From assembly GCA_002104945.1 (NCBI GenBank), contig MCFH01000013.1, positions 372,001-436,000 of the forward strand: a stretch of 64,000 bases of DNA. The letters run 5' to 3'. This document shows positions 1-12,302 of the stretch, one piece after another. Both the position numbers and the translations under genes were made by a program. Origin of the DNA: Piromyces finnis (taxonomy: Eukaryota > Neocallimastigomycota > Neocallimastigomycetes > Neocallimastigales > Neocallimastigaceae). Numbering within the stretch: the stretch's first letter is position 1; every line of letters starts with the position of its first letter. The notes below the pieces were generated by a model that was not told the origin of the DNA, ran no database searches, and was given only the letters and a program-made list of their open reading frames with translations.

Positions 1-1742
1 TTTTTTTTTTGGAAAATATACATTATTCAATTATTTTAAAATAATATGGTATTCAATATTTCTATGAACTTTAACGTTTTTACATTAACACTTTAGAAAA
101 AAAAAAAAAAAAAACACTTTTTTTTATATAAAACTATAAAATGTACCTATTTTTTTTTATATTTTTTTAAAAAAAAATTTATTTAAATAAAAAAATTTAA
201 CAAAATGCAAAAGATATTTTCTTTAACCATGAATATGTGTATGTGTAAAAAAAAAAAAAAAAGTTATATATTCATGGTTTAAATGCTTTTATTTTATAAA
301 AGATTTTTATATATTTTTGTATATTTTTATATGTTTTTAAATACAAAAGAAATAAAACTAAAAATAATTATCTATTGATAAATATTTTTATTTTTATTTT
401 TTTTTTAAAAAAAAATATTTTGTATATTTATGTTTATATATTTCTTTATATTTATTTTTGCTTTTCGTTTGTTTTTGGTTTTATTTCGTTGTTGTTTTTA
501 ATTTTACTTTTTTGCTTTTATTTACCAATTTTTATTCTGTTTTATAAATTTGTTATTTATGATTATTGGTTTTTATGCTTTTTTAAATGTTTTTTTTTTT
601 ATGTAATATAGTTTTGTGTTATTTAACAAAACTTTTTTTTTTTTTTTTTGTAAAATAAATGTTATTTTTATTTGTTTTTATTTTTTAAACTAAAATAAAA
701 ATGTATTGAATATTGAATAGGTTTTACGTTTTGGTTATTATTATTTTTAGTTCTTTGTATTTATGTTTTGCTTTTTGAATAAAGGAAAAACGAATTTAAA
801 AAAAAAAAAACACAAATATATTTATATTTATAATAAACAAAATTGTTTATTATATATAAAATATATTTTTTTTCCTTTTTTTTTTTTTTTTTGGCTTTAA
901 TCTTTAGATTTTTATAAAAAAAATATTTATGCATTATGTTGAAAATATATATAAAAATAATATAATAAAATTATATTAAATTCATATATTTATGGGAATT
1001 TGGATTGAATAATAATTTTATATGAATTTTAAAATTTATAATTTTTTTATTATGATGATTTGGTATCATAACGTATTCTTTTATTAAAATCACATAGGAT
1101 TTTAATTTTAATTATAATTTTAAAAGATTACATTATTCAATTTCTTCTCTTCATGTAATGATGGAATTAAATAAATAAATGTTAAAATAATATATATTTA
1201 ATGATTTGTTGTTCTTTTTCTCCTGCATCTTTTACTCCCTTTTCCTTTTCCTTTTTTTTTTTTTTTTTTTTTTTTGAAGCGTTATTGTTAATAAACAGTT
1301 TCCGAAAGAATGGTTGGGGAAAAAATAAATCAGTTATATATTATTCATTAGTTTAATGTAATGATAATTACAAATCATAATTACTGGAAATTATACTAAT
1401 TAAAAAACTTCAAAATAATGGAATTAAATATTAAATTAATTCTATGACATTAAAATTGGATAGAAAGAAAAGACGTCTTAGCTTTTCATCCTGAAATATA
1501 AAAAAGGAAAAAATTAACAAAATTTTCTCATTTTCTCCAAATGATATATATATTCTTTTTTTCTTTTCCTCTTTCATTTATATAAATAAATAAATTAGAT
1601 GAATTGAATGCCGAAAAAAAAAAGTATTATTTTCATTTTACTTTCTTATTTAAACATCTTTTGTTATACTGGAAATGGTCGTTCTAATGTTATAATAATA
1701 AAAAAAGGATAAATAAAATAAATATTAAACATACTATTTAAT
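1..1742. other. AT-rich intergenic region
   Basis: Almost pure A/T with long homopolymer tracts (T runs at the very start, near 590-650 and 1250-1275). The only open frame, around 375-611 on the plus strand, would encode a Phe/Tyr/Ile string, which is what T-rich noncoding DNA gives. The right end should contain the 3' UTR of the minus-strand MUB1-like gene. I see no supported gene or RNA here. Confidence 0.7.
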
Positions 1743-3525
1743 TTATGCTGAAGTTGAAGTTGTGGTGGAATTAATTATGGTTTGTTGTTGGCGTTGTAAA
1801 GCAAGAACTTGTTGTACGAGCATTTGTTGTTGTTGTTGAGCTAAAGCGGCAACGGTTGCAGCAGAAACTGCTGGATTGGAGTGTATATTACGATTTGCGA
1901 TAGATGCATTTGCAGCAGCGGAATTAAATTGTTGAATAGTAGAATGATCTACACACCAGTGGCGGTGACCAGTAATCCATGCTGCTTTTTGACACTCACG
2001 TGAACAGTAAGCATTAACTTGACAACGACCACATTTGTAGAATTCTCTTGGATAAGATTCCATCTTTAAGCAATTAAGATTGGAACACATTCTCAAGTTT
2101 TGACTATTCTTCTTAAAGGCATTACGCATAATAATGGTAGCCCAGTAACGGATTTCAGGTGGATGAGAAGAGGTAGTAAAGAATTCTATAAGTTGATAAA
2201 TATCATGCTCCATATGACTTTGATTACTCATAATATTACGAAGATCACTATATTTACAGGTACAAGCAATCATTTTAAGTGCCAAAATAAAATCATCAAC
2301 TGAAAACTTTAACTTTTTGAAGATACTTGGATAAATTTCTGAAAGATTTAATATCTTATAAACATTACCATTTATTCCTTGACTACCATTGGTAGTGTTT
2401 ATAGAATTAGAATCATCTAGAGGACTAGTAGCTTCAGTATTATTTTCAGAAATACGTTGGGTTTGTGGAATTGAATTAATAGTAAAATCAATATTATTAG
2501 TACTTTGTTGAATATCTATTGATTCACCAGTTTCTTCTTCTCTAATATTATCTAAAACATTTGCTACTCTGTTGGTCATATTGTTAGAAGAAGAAGTTTG
2601 ACCTTGCTTCTTAACATGATGCCACATGTATTTAACAATATTTTGTTTATAGCAATAAAAGGAAAGTAATTCTTGTTGAGATTTTCCTTGTGTTGGACTA
2701 CCAAATAAACTATAACTACTACTACCACTACTACGGCGGCGGCGAAGAGCATTAATCATTAATGGTGTTAAAGAGGTAGCTGCATTTATATTATCACTAT
2801 TACCATTTGTTGGAAAGACAATTTCATTATATATATAATTCTGATATTTTGGTGAAGAAGAATAGAGAAATGGAGCATTACCATCTTCGTTAATATATGA
2901 CGCATTAGATGTATTATCATTAACAGAAGTATCAGAATGTTCATTTCCTGAAATGAGCTGAGGTGATTCTGTTTGATAACTTAGATACATTTCTATTTGT
3001 TCTTTCTGAATTTGTTCAACAACTTTATGGAAATTTAATAAAAGTCGTTCAACAATTATTGGAATAGTACCTATTTCAATGTTAGAAAAAAAAATTTAAA
3101 AATATTATTAATAATGTTTAAACAATTTCTAGAAATATTATAGAATGAAATCTATCACTATATATATTATACTCACCTGAATAAATAATTTTTCTTCTTA
3201 TTTTTCCATTACCACGAATAGTCATTATAGCTAAGCAACGGAAAGCCAATGACCATATTTTATTCTGCATGTTTTTATATTTCTTATTTCTTAATATACT
3301 GACAAGTTGTTCTACAGCACCATCCTTAGCAAGTTGTTCTCTTATTTTCTTTGAAGTATTACAAAGAGTTAATAAATTAGATAAACTAATACTTAATGGA
3401 AGGTATGAGGTACTATCAAGAGCTCTACGATCATAACTATTACTTGTAATGACAATAGCAGCTCTATTTAAAGCGAAATTGGAAAAGTTTGATTCTCTCA
3501 TATTTTTATTATGTTTTCTTTCCAA
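1743..3525 (-). CDS. MUB1: MUB1/samB family MYND zinc-finger protein
   Basis: Two exons, 3177-3525 and 1743-3070, joined across a GT-AG intron (donor GTGAGT) in phase 1, give 558 residues. The N-terminal exon carries the conserved start of the fungal samB/MUB1 family (MRESNFSNFALNRAAIVIT, then YDRRALD and KIREQLAKDGAVEQLV), an armadillo-like helical region. The middle is Asn/Ser-rich. A C-terminal MYND finger lies at about residues 447-490: CSNLNC, YKCGRC, YCSREC, then HRHWC supply the C6HC ligands. The tail is Gln-rich. In yeast, Mub1 works with the Ubr2 ligase and Rad6 to ubiquitinate the proteasome transcription factor Rpn4; samB acts in Aspergillus development. That function is family knowledge, not shown here. 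The length of about 560 residues is normal for the family. Confidence 0.9.
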
Positions 3526-6500
3526 AAAAAAGAATTACTTTTTTTTTTGCTGTTCCTGAGCTTATTACTCTTTTTTTTTTTTAATTTATTCTTTGTTCTT
3601 TATAATTAATTGTTTATTTTTTGAAAAATAATTAATTTCTTTATTAAATTATATTACTTTTCTTTTTATTACTATTGTAATTTTTTTGATTTGTTTTTTT
3701 TATATTACTATTTGTTTTATTATAATTCTTTCTTTTTATTATTTTTTATTTTACATGTATATATATATATAATTTTAATTTTTTGAAATTTTTTTAATAT
3801 ACTAATATATATACAATTGATGGAATAATAATAAATTCGTCTTAATAATATATAGATTTTAAAATTTCATACAAGTATTTCACAATTAATTTTGATTTGA
3901 TGAAATAATAAAGTGATATAAACCTATATAATATATAGTAAAAAAAAAAGGAAGCTCGCTCTTTATTATAAAATTAAAATATATATAAAGAAAAGAAAAA
4001 AAATTTTACAAGAAAAAATAAAACTATTTATAAGAAAAAGAAAAAAGAAGAAAAAAGTAAAAAAAAAAATAAAATATATTTAATACTTATATATTGTATA
4101 TACTATTACAAGTTATTATTCAATGTAATAACATGTATTATTTGACTTCTAATTCCTTTTATCTTGATATTATTCGAATATTTTTGTTTTATTCTCTATT
4201 ATTTTTTTTTTGTCTTTTTATATATATTTAATTTATTATTATTCTTTTATTTTGTTATTATTCTTTAATTTAGTTTCTTTTTTGTTTATTAATAAGTTTT
4301 GAATACATAAATAGTTTGATAGTATTTATTTTTATACCTTTGCTTTTCTTTTTATCCTTCTACTATCAATTATATTTTATGTATAATTAATTTGAAAAAT
4401 TTGTTTTAATTATTATTAATATTGATTTATTTTGTTATAATTTTTCTTTTATTTCTTTTGTTTTTTTTTTCCTTTAACTTCTTTGAATGTTATAGGAATA
4501 AGAAAAATCCTAAAAATAGAAGTTATTTTCTAATTTTTCTTTATTTTTTAAAAAATATTTTAGTTTTTTTTTTTTAGATTTAATGTATAAGATTACAATT
4601 ATATTTTTATTTTAGTTTTTTTTATTTAAAAAAAAAAATATTAGGGTCATTTATATTTATATATAAACGTTTTTTTGTTTTTAAAGAAAAATAACATCAA
4701 ATTTTTGTAATACCATTCATATAATTCATTAATATATTAGTTTATATTAATGTAACATATTATATAGTATATAAATATGAATAGTATTGCATTTAATTCA
4801 ATATATTATATTATTATATAATATAAATATATTATAATATATATTATGAAAGTGAATAATAATAAAATTTAAATTAAAAAAAATGAATAAAATAAAAATT
4901 TTTACCTTACCAATAATAGTAATAGTAATTATAATAATGAAAAAACAATAAGCCATACGTTCTTAAAACTATCTTCCGTTGTTTATAGGTATGTCTATTT
5001 TATATAAACTAGTTGTATTAGGGTTAAATTACCATACCATTGCTTTATTTATTTTACTTTAATACCATTATTTTTTCTATCCCAAATTAATACTATTAAT
5101 TATAAAATGCTCTTGTGTTTTACAACTTTCTATAAAATGTATACAAATAATACATAATACATTAAATCCTAATTTTTCATCACATTTTTTTAAATAATAT
5201 TAGTTTTTTAATTCATGACAATTTCCTTTTTTGTTCTGAATTCTAAACACAATTAATATATGAACAAATGTATTGTATAATATATTAAATTTAATTAGAA
5301 TTTTTTTAAAAATTATCCTCTTTTTAATAAAAAAATAAATAAATAAAAAGTATGATGAATTACATAAATAATTGCTATTAATGGTAATCAATTAAAATTA
5401 AAAATTAATTAAATGAATATATAAAATAGATTTAAATAAATATATTAATAAAAGTAAATAAATAATTAGAAATCAAAAGAAAATTAAAAGCCTTTTTGTA
5501 CAATGTTGCTTTTTTTAAAAAAAAAAAAAGTAATTCTTAGGGTAATACAAAAGATTATAACATTATAACAAGAAAGGTAAAAAAAAAAAAAGAGAGGGAA
5601 AGTGGGAAAAAATGAAAATTAATAATAATAAAAAAATATGACTTTATATAATTAAAAGCATTAATTGAATAGTTATTCAAATGATTACTCTATTGAGATT
5701 ATATAGTAATGAATAATTATGTTTTATAATTATTATTTTATATAAATAAATCTATAATAAATTGGTTAATAATGCAGAAATATTAATTTTTAAACTCTTT
5801 AAAGTTTGATAAATAGATGCATTCAATTTATTTAATAAAAAAAAACAAAAAGCCAAAAAAGAAGGATTTTGCATATAACGATAATATAGAAATAAAAGAA
5901 AATAAGAAATAAAAGAAAATTATACTATATATAATAATTCACTACATAAATAAATATTTATTTATTATTTAAATTATTATTGATCTGAAGAACATGGTTT
6001 CTTTCTTCTTTAGGTGCGTATTATTATAATTACATCTTATAATGATTCTCTTGATTATAATTTTAATGCTGGTTTAAAAAAGGTACATTAAAAATTTCTA
6101 AATAAAAAAAGCCTTTTTTAAAAATTAAAAATAAAATATTACCAAATATGGAAAGTATAAATGAGCATTGAACAGAAAGGAGTTTAAAAAAAAATAGTAT
6201 ATTAATGAATCAACCGTTTTAAAGTATTGACCATAGAGATAGGTTTATTTTTTATCCATAGATTATAAATATATATAAAAGGTAATATTTTTAAATATTG
6301 GTATGGGTATAGCATTGATTTTAAATATAAAGATTCTTTATTTTTTTTATCTACACTAGTATTACTACATGTATTAAATCATTTTATTAATAATGATTTT
6401 TATTGTATTATTTTACATTAATAGCATAATTTGTATACATTACATTTCTTAAAAATGTTTTAAGATTATTTATTATATTAAATTTTTTTTAATTTTAATC

Positions 6501-7369
6501 CACTCATTCATTTATTCTATTAACAATATAAAATTATATATTGAAATTCTATTGATTTATAGATTTTTATTGATATTCTATATATTAGAGTACAATCAAT
6601 TAAATTAAAATACTATATAAATTTTTGATATTTTAAATATTAAAAGATATGAATAATTGAAAAAGTTTATAATTTATTATTTCGTTATATATTAAACTTT
6701 ATTTAATATCAAAATAAATTACTGTTACAAAAAACCATCTGTGTAACCTATTATAAACAACAAAATATTCTTTTTTATTATGATAGGTTATTTATCTTTT
6801 ATATATATGTCATTTGACTAGAAATAATTTTATGTAAAGACATAGATTTATGTGAATTTAAGAAATGATTTTATACATTCAAAATTTCCATAAAAAGAAA
6901 TATACTATTGTATGACTTAAATTCTAGAATATAAAGCAATATATAGTGTCAATAGATTATTATATCAAAGAAATATTAAATATGCTAAATAGATCACCAT
7001 TTTTAAAAAAAGCATAATTATTAATATTTCCTTTTTTATCGTTACATCAAAGTTGTAATGTTGAACATCAGTATGCATGACTGCTTGACTCATTTATTAT
7101 TACAAATTTGCATATCAATATATTACATTTTAAGTAATAATAATTATATAATAATTATCACCATGAACTAAAATAAGGATTAAGAAATAGTTAAAATATT
7201 TATAAAAAGTGTAGTTATACTAATTTGTTTAGGTAATATATAATAGATTTATTTTTAATGACAGCAAATATTTTAAAAAACCTTTATGGAATTAAAATTA
7301 TAATATATATTTATAAATTATAAATAAATTTAAAAAAAAAAAGTAATTTTAACGCAATGAATGATACAT
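3526..7369. other. AT-rich intergenic region
   Basis: About 3.8 kb of A/T-rich DNA with many poly-A/T tracts. Open frames are short and of low complexity (for example 5200-5391 minus). A few slightly more complex patches (about 4940-5050, 6720-6790, 7030-7110) have no recognisable coding or RNA signal; they could be decayed transposon sequence given the LINE remnants just to the right, but I cannot align them to anything. Confidence 0.6.
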
Positions 7370-7371
7370 TT

Positions 7372-7956
7372 TAAAAATGTAAAAAGGTCACTATCATACT
7401 AAAATATAATAATTGCACCTGATACTCAATAATAAAAATCCAGCGTCAAAGGTTAAATTATGATTATGATCGCCATTGGTTGTGTTGGTCCTTCTGACCT
7501 GTCTTACTGTTTCTTCAATATCGACGCTCTTGACTGTTACTTTAAACCTTTCGGACATTGACAATTGTTGGTCAATAACAAAAGATTAAAAGATTTTGAA
7601 ATGACCATCAAAAATCAAAAATGAATATCTTTCGTAAGTGTCTTGTTTAATTTGACATTTACAATGTTTTTTCCATTCTTTGATTTATTGTAAAGTTAAA
7701 GCTTTCCCCCCTCCAAAAAAAAAAAAAAAATAAAAAATAAGATATTTAAATATTTTTATGAATACGCTAAGATATTTTTATTCATTAATATTTTCTGGAT
7801 TATTAGAATTATCATTAACTAAATTATTATTTAAAGTATGAGTATTTTTCATACTTAAAAATTAGAATTATCATTTTCACATTATTACTATTAATAGGAT
7901 CATTATTAACGGCATCAAATATTTTTAAACTTTATCATTAAGCTAATTAAAATTAT

Positions 7957-7960
<4 letters not shown>
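7372..7960 (-). mobile_element. Decayed 3' part of an older LINE-like retrotransposon
   Basis: This stretch aligns by eye, same orientation, with the 3' end of the better-preserved LINE at 8130-8600. The 3'-UTR words (CACTATCATACTAAAATATA here, CACTATTATACTAAAGTATA there) match, and so does the end of the ORF (7440-7700 against 8210-8490, including CTGTCTTACTGTTTCTTCA in both). Differences are mostly C-to-T or G-to-A, and stop codons and indels have destroyed the frame. It fades into AT-rich sequence by about 7960. It is probably the 3' half of the copy whose other half lies at 11690-11870. Confidence 0.75.
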
Positions 7961-7989
<29 letters not shown>

Positions 7990-8040
7990 GGCATCAAATA
8001 TTTTAAACTTTATTATTAATTTAATTAAAATTATAATACA
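7907..8040. repeat. Direct repeat of about 50 bp flanking a poly-T tract
   Basis: A unit beginning AACGGCATCAAATATTTTT at about 7907-7958 recurs with few differences at about 7987-8036, the two copies separated by a run of some 25 T. On the minus strand the T run would read as a poly-A tail. The arrangement sits at the 3' boundary of the younger LINE copy and may mark its insertion junction or a local tandem duplication; I cannot tell which. Confidence 0.65.
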
Positions 8041-11000
8041 TGTAATATAAAAATTAAAATAAAATATGTTTAAATAAACACAAATGAATAAAAATAGGGT
8101 ATAATGTATTCTAGTAATTTTAATTAAAGTAAGAAAGCCACTATTATACTAAAGTATAATAATTGTATTTGACTTCCAATGGGACACCGAGCCAAAGACC
8201 AAAATTTTATCATGGGACAAAATTATGATCTCCATTGGTTGCGCTGGCCCTCCTGGCCTGTCTTACTGTTTCTTCAGCATTGACGCTCTTGGATGTTGCT
8301 TCAAACCTTTTGAACATTGACCATTGCTGGCCAATAGCAAAAGGCATGATTTTGGTTAGAAGTTCCGCGGTTACCGTCAAGAATGGTGTTCCTTCATTAG
8401 TACCAGATTGAATCTGACGCTTACAAAGTTCTTTCCATTCCCTTGAATTGTAATTAATATTGTTAAAACTTCTTCCCCCAAGAAGGAATTTAAATATTTT
8501 ACTGCACACACTAGAATAATCATACACATTAATATTCACCGGATTATTAGAACTATTACTATCATTAACTAAATTACTATCTAAATTAGAATTATTATCT
8601 TCACTATTGCTATCATTACTAATATTATTATTTCTATTACTACTATTGTAATTATTACTATTGTTATTATTACTATTGTTACTATTACTATTACTGTTAT
8701 TGCTATCTCTACTGATATTAACATTTTCATTATTATTGATAGGACTATTGGAATTACGTTGACTGAAAAAATTTAATAGCTGGACTATGGAATCATAATG
8801 TTTAATACGGATATCTCTAAATGTTGGACAATCTAATAACCAATGTTTAATACTTTGATCTCCACACTTGCAACATGGACAGTAGTTAGGACAAACTGGA
8901 TCAACAAATTTAGCAGCTTTGGCAACTCTAGCATCCAACTTATATCCGCTTCTTGCTTTCAATAGCCAGTAGAAGCCATAGGCAAACTCTGGGTACTCAT
9001 AACATAATTTAATAAAATCTTTAGTTTCAATAAATTTATTATCATCATAATATTGCGCTTTGATTGAATTCCCTTTGAGATCTTTCCAATAAAAGTTTTT
9101 AACTGCTTTAACATCTCCATGCTTCTTTAGTTTTTTATCAAGTGTCCTACTTGATTTGCACCACGTGGATTTTCTAAATTTAGGAATGTAATTGACAAGG
9201 TGTGAGATAATACAATTTGAGTTTTTCCATTTGTTAAAACATCTAACCTGAGCTAACGCACATTTGGCTGACAATGGAGGAATATTCAAATCTTTTGAAA
9301 TAGAGTATAAAGATATAAACGATACAGCTTTATGAACTCCGGCAACCCATCGTATTCCTTTGTTAACATGCTTCTGAGCAATCCTAGACCTAGCTTTGTT
9401 GGATCCAAGTAATGGTGCAAAGTATGAAACTCTGCTAATCACTTGAGAGTTAAGTACTAGTTTTTTGAAAGGAATAGGAATATTAGGATTTCTTAAGAAT
9501 TTACTGACTGAGAAAAGTCCTTTCAAAACCTTGTTATTAAGAACTTTAATTACTGGTTTAAGGGACAAATTACAAATTCTTATCAAATGGAACACCAAGA
9601 TAAGTATAACAATCAGTAGTTGGAATGGGTTGTCCTGCTAAGTAAAATGTTGGATCTCTCTTGTTCTGATTTTCTATTGATTCAGGACGAATCACCATCG
9701 TTGAACATTTCTGGATACCAAATTCCATTTCATTATACAATGCCCATTCATTAACTCTTCTTAGCATCTTTTTTAAGCATCCTCTTGTTGGAGCACAAAT
9801 AACTATATCATCTGCAAAAAGTCCACCACAGCATCGAGTGTCACCTAAACTGACTCCGAGATCTTCGCACTCTCTAAATATATCATTAATAAAGAGATTA
9901 AAGAGAATAGGAGAAAGAGGGCATCCTTGACGGACTCCTTTCTTCACATCAAAAGATTTCGAGAATTGTCCATCTAATTTGACATTAGCCTTAGATGTTA
10001 AATATAAATTTTTGATGAATTGTAAACTCTTACCTCGGATTCCTAAACAATCTAATTTATGGAGAATATTACCGATTGGGACTGAATCGTATGCTTTCCT
10101 GAGATCTAAAAAGGCCAAATATGTCTCTTTATTATCTAATTGACGTCTACGGCATATTTCTTGGATTGAAATGAAAAGACTGATACTTTCTTCCTTTTTT
10201 CGAAAACCAAATTGTTCAGGTCTAATGAAATTATTCTTTAGACCATATTCTGAAATTCTAGTGGTGACAATTTTGGAAATCAACTTAATACCATTATTGA
10301 TAAGTGATATACCTCGATAGTTATCACAATCTGTCAAATCTCCCTTCTTAGGAATAGAAACAATACTGGATTCATTCCAAGAGCTGGGGAAATCTCCATC
10401 CCAAATACGGTTGAATAATTTAAGAATAAAATTTAACCCATAAGCATCATTATCTGAAGTGGTATTACCGGAAGAATTATTATCTGTAGCATTATTAGAA
10501 TCATTACTTGATGGAATTAATGCTTTGTAAAATTCAATTGGAATACCATCTGGACCTGATGCTTTATAATTTGGAGTAGAGAGGATAGCTGACTTGACTT
10601 CATCAATACTAATATCTTGGTTGATATCCCATTCATCAAGCATAGGAAGTGAAAAACGTTTATTCATTGGTTCTTCATACCAATGCTCCAAATCAAGACT
10701 TACACCACTCGGATCTGATGCAAGCTTTTCGAAATGATCATGCCACACTTCAAGTTGTTCTTCCGTAGCAACAACTAATTCTCCATTTTTATTTTTAATT
10801 GGTTGAGCAATAAAGAAAGAATCTTTTCCAATTTTTGCAGTTTTCTTGATCCATTTCCAGGCCTTCTTAGGATTATGACTCTTCATATACTCACATCCTG
10901 TTTTAATCCAATGAAGATATTCTTGTTTCCTAAATTCATTACATCTTTTGTGGATGTAATCAATGAGCTTACGGTAGATTTTAATTCTTTTAATAAATTC

Positions 11001-11690
11001 ATCTATATCATAAATTCTTTCTTTTTTAAATCTCTTATACAACTTCATTTTGATTTTTTGGAGATTAAAAATTTGTTGTGAAATATGAAATGAAGACTTA
11101 ATAACATTATTTGCTGAGGTAATACTGAACTCGTCTGCAATTGAAAAAGCAGTTGAAGTAAACTCTTTGGAAAGTTCATCTGTAGAAACATTAGGATCGT
11201 TGAATTTTGCTAAAAGTATTTGGAATTTATTATAACTGAGAATAGATTCCTTTTCCTCAATACATTTTACTCTATTCCATTTCAGAATTTTCTTAGGAAC
11301 ATTAAAGTCATTAGAAAAATCTTCCATAGGAATAATTTTACCATTAATAAGAAGTGGCTTATGGTCTGATACAGGATAAAAATTATTTATAAATGATCCT
11401 GAGTGAATAAGATCTTTCATCTTCGAATTGATAAGAGCATGGTCAATGTCGGAAGATTGATCACCTCGAGTCCAAGAGATAGTCGACCCTCTAAGCGGAA
11501 GAATTTCCCAATCTCCTAATCCATTAGTTGATAACCAGTTGGATAATTTTACTTTAGACATATTAAAATCACCAACAAGAAAGCCAATACCATCACTTTC
11601 ATGTGTTACAATATTGAATGATATATTATTGTTATCATCATCATTTAATGTTTCTTACAGGAAGGTGTTTTAGCGCAATGAATTGATATA
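7987..11690 (-). mobile_element. Non-LTR (LINE-like) retrotransposon, 5'-truncated
   Basis: This segment is visibly richer in G+C than its surroundings and encodes an endonuclease remnant, a reverse transcriptase and a C-terminal zinc knuckle on the minus strand. There are no terminal repeats, and a poly-T tract (poly-A on the coding strand) lies at the left, 3' side, as expected for target-primed insertion. Both boundaries are approximate: the left is placed at the poly-T/direct repeat and the right at the point where homology to the older copy resumes (about 11690). Only the C-terminal third of the endonuclease remains, so the copy is 5'-truncated, which is common for such elements. It is flanked on both sides by decayed sequence of the same family. 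Confidence 0.85.
8210..11654 (-). pseudogene. LINE endonuclease/reverse transcriptase ORF, frameshifted
   Basis: Read on the minus strand from about 11654, the frame shows the end of an APE-type endonuclease (GDFNM and SDHKPL). A reverse transcriptase follows: GPDGIP, NYRGISL, AFLDLRKAYDSV, GVRQGCPLSPILFN and the catalytic FADDIV. This frame stops at 9570, just after YLGVPFDKNL. The protein continues in another frame (8210-9598) through the thumb and connection region, an Asn/Ser-rich linker, and a zinc knuckle (CPCCKCGDQ, H, LLDC). At the junction (9565-9580) the 7-base word TAATTTG is tandemly duplicated; it supplies both the stop and the +1 shift. An in-frame TAA at 11655-11657 closes the 5' side. 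The copy therefore cannot encode a complete protein, although the pieces are long and open, so it decayed recently. Confidence 0.85.
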
Positions 11691-11870
11691 GCTTTAAATA
11701 ATTTATTTCTACTATCACTTACAACTATTATTTGTTATTTTTGTAACTATTATTATCATTAATAGAACCATTTGAATGAGTTTTTTAAAGATAGTTAAAT
11801 ATTTGGATTAGACAATTGTAATATTTAATACAAATATCATTAAATTTTATGTTAATAAAATTATTTTATT
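11690..11870 (-). mobile_element. Decayed internal fragment of the older LINE copy
   Basis: This stretch aligns with LINE positions of about 8690-8840 in the same orientation. The clearest part is a 42-base ungapped match by eye, beginning TGGATTAGACAA here and TGGACTATGGAA there, with about 30 of 42 bases equal and most differences being transitions. The LINE segment it matches lies just upstream, in coding order, of that represented by the remnant at 7372-7960. Together the two remnants look like one old copy split by the younger insertion. Confidence 0.6.
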
Positions 11871-12302
11871 TAAAGCATTAGTTCTATGCTGTGATTATTT
11901 ATATTAAATTTTTATTAATTTGATATGATTTATATTATTTCCTTTTTATTCAAACACATTATTATAATTTTTATATAAATACCCTTTATATATCTTTTTT
12001 AAAAATATTTTATTATTTTTATATTAATTAATATTATAATATAATAAATATAATATATGATAAGTAGTAGATTATGTAGCTTTATAATTTATGTAGATTA
12101 ATCCATGAATATTTTTATTATTTAAAAAAAAATAAAGTTTAGAATAGGTGAATAATTATGACGATTTAAATAATAATGAATAGGCAATATAATTATGAAA
12201 TAAATTTTGGAAATAAAATAGAAAAAGAATTTTTTAAAATAAAAGTATATTGACAGAGATGTAAAATAGGTAATATAAATATGATAAAATTTATGAATTT
12301 TT
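11871..12302. other. AT-rich intergenic region
   Basis: A/T-rich sequence between the LINE remnant and the stop codon of the next minus-strand gene. The open frame at 12122-12391 minus is a shadow of the Cys-rich protein gene and its 3' flank. Nothing else is supported. Confidence 0.6.

Noticed and set aside
375-611. Plus-strand open frame of 78 codons
   Set aside because: Encodes a Phe/Tyr/Ile string, as expected from T-rich noncoding DNA; no splice or homology support.
7907-8040. Target-site duplication of the LINE
   Set aside because: Both copies lie at the 3' side of the element instead of at opposite ends.
9570-9598. Programmed ribosomal frameshift in the LINE
   Set aside because: The shift is explained by a simple 7-bp tandem duplication that also brings the stop; no slippery site is needed.
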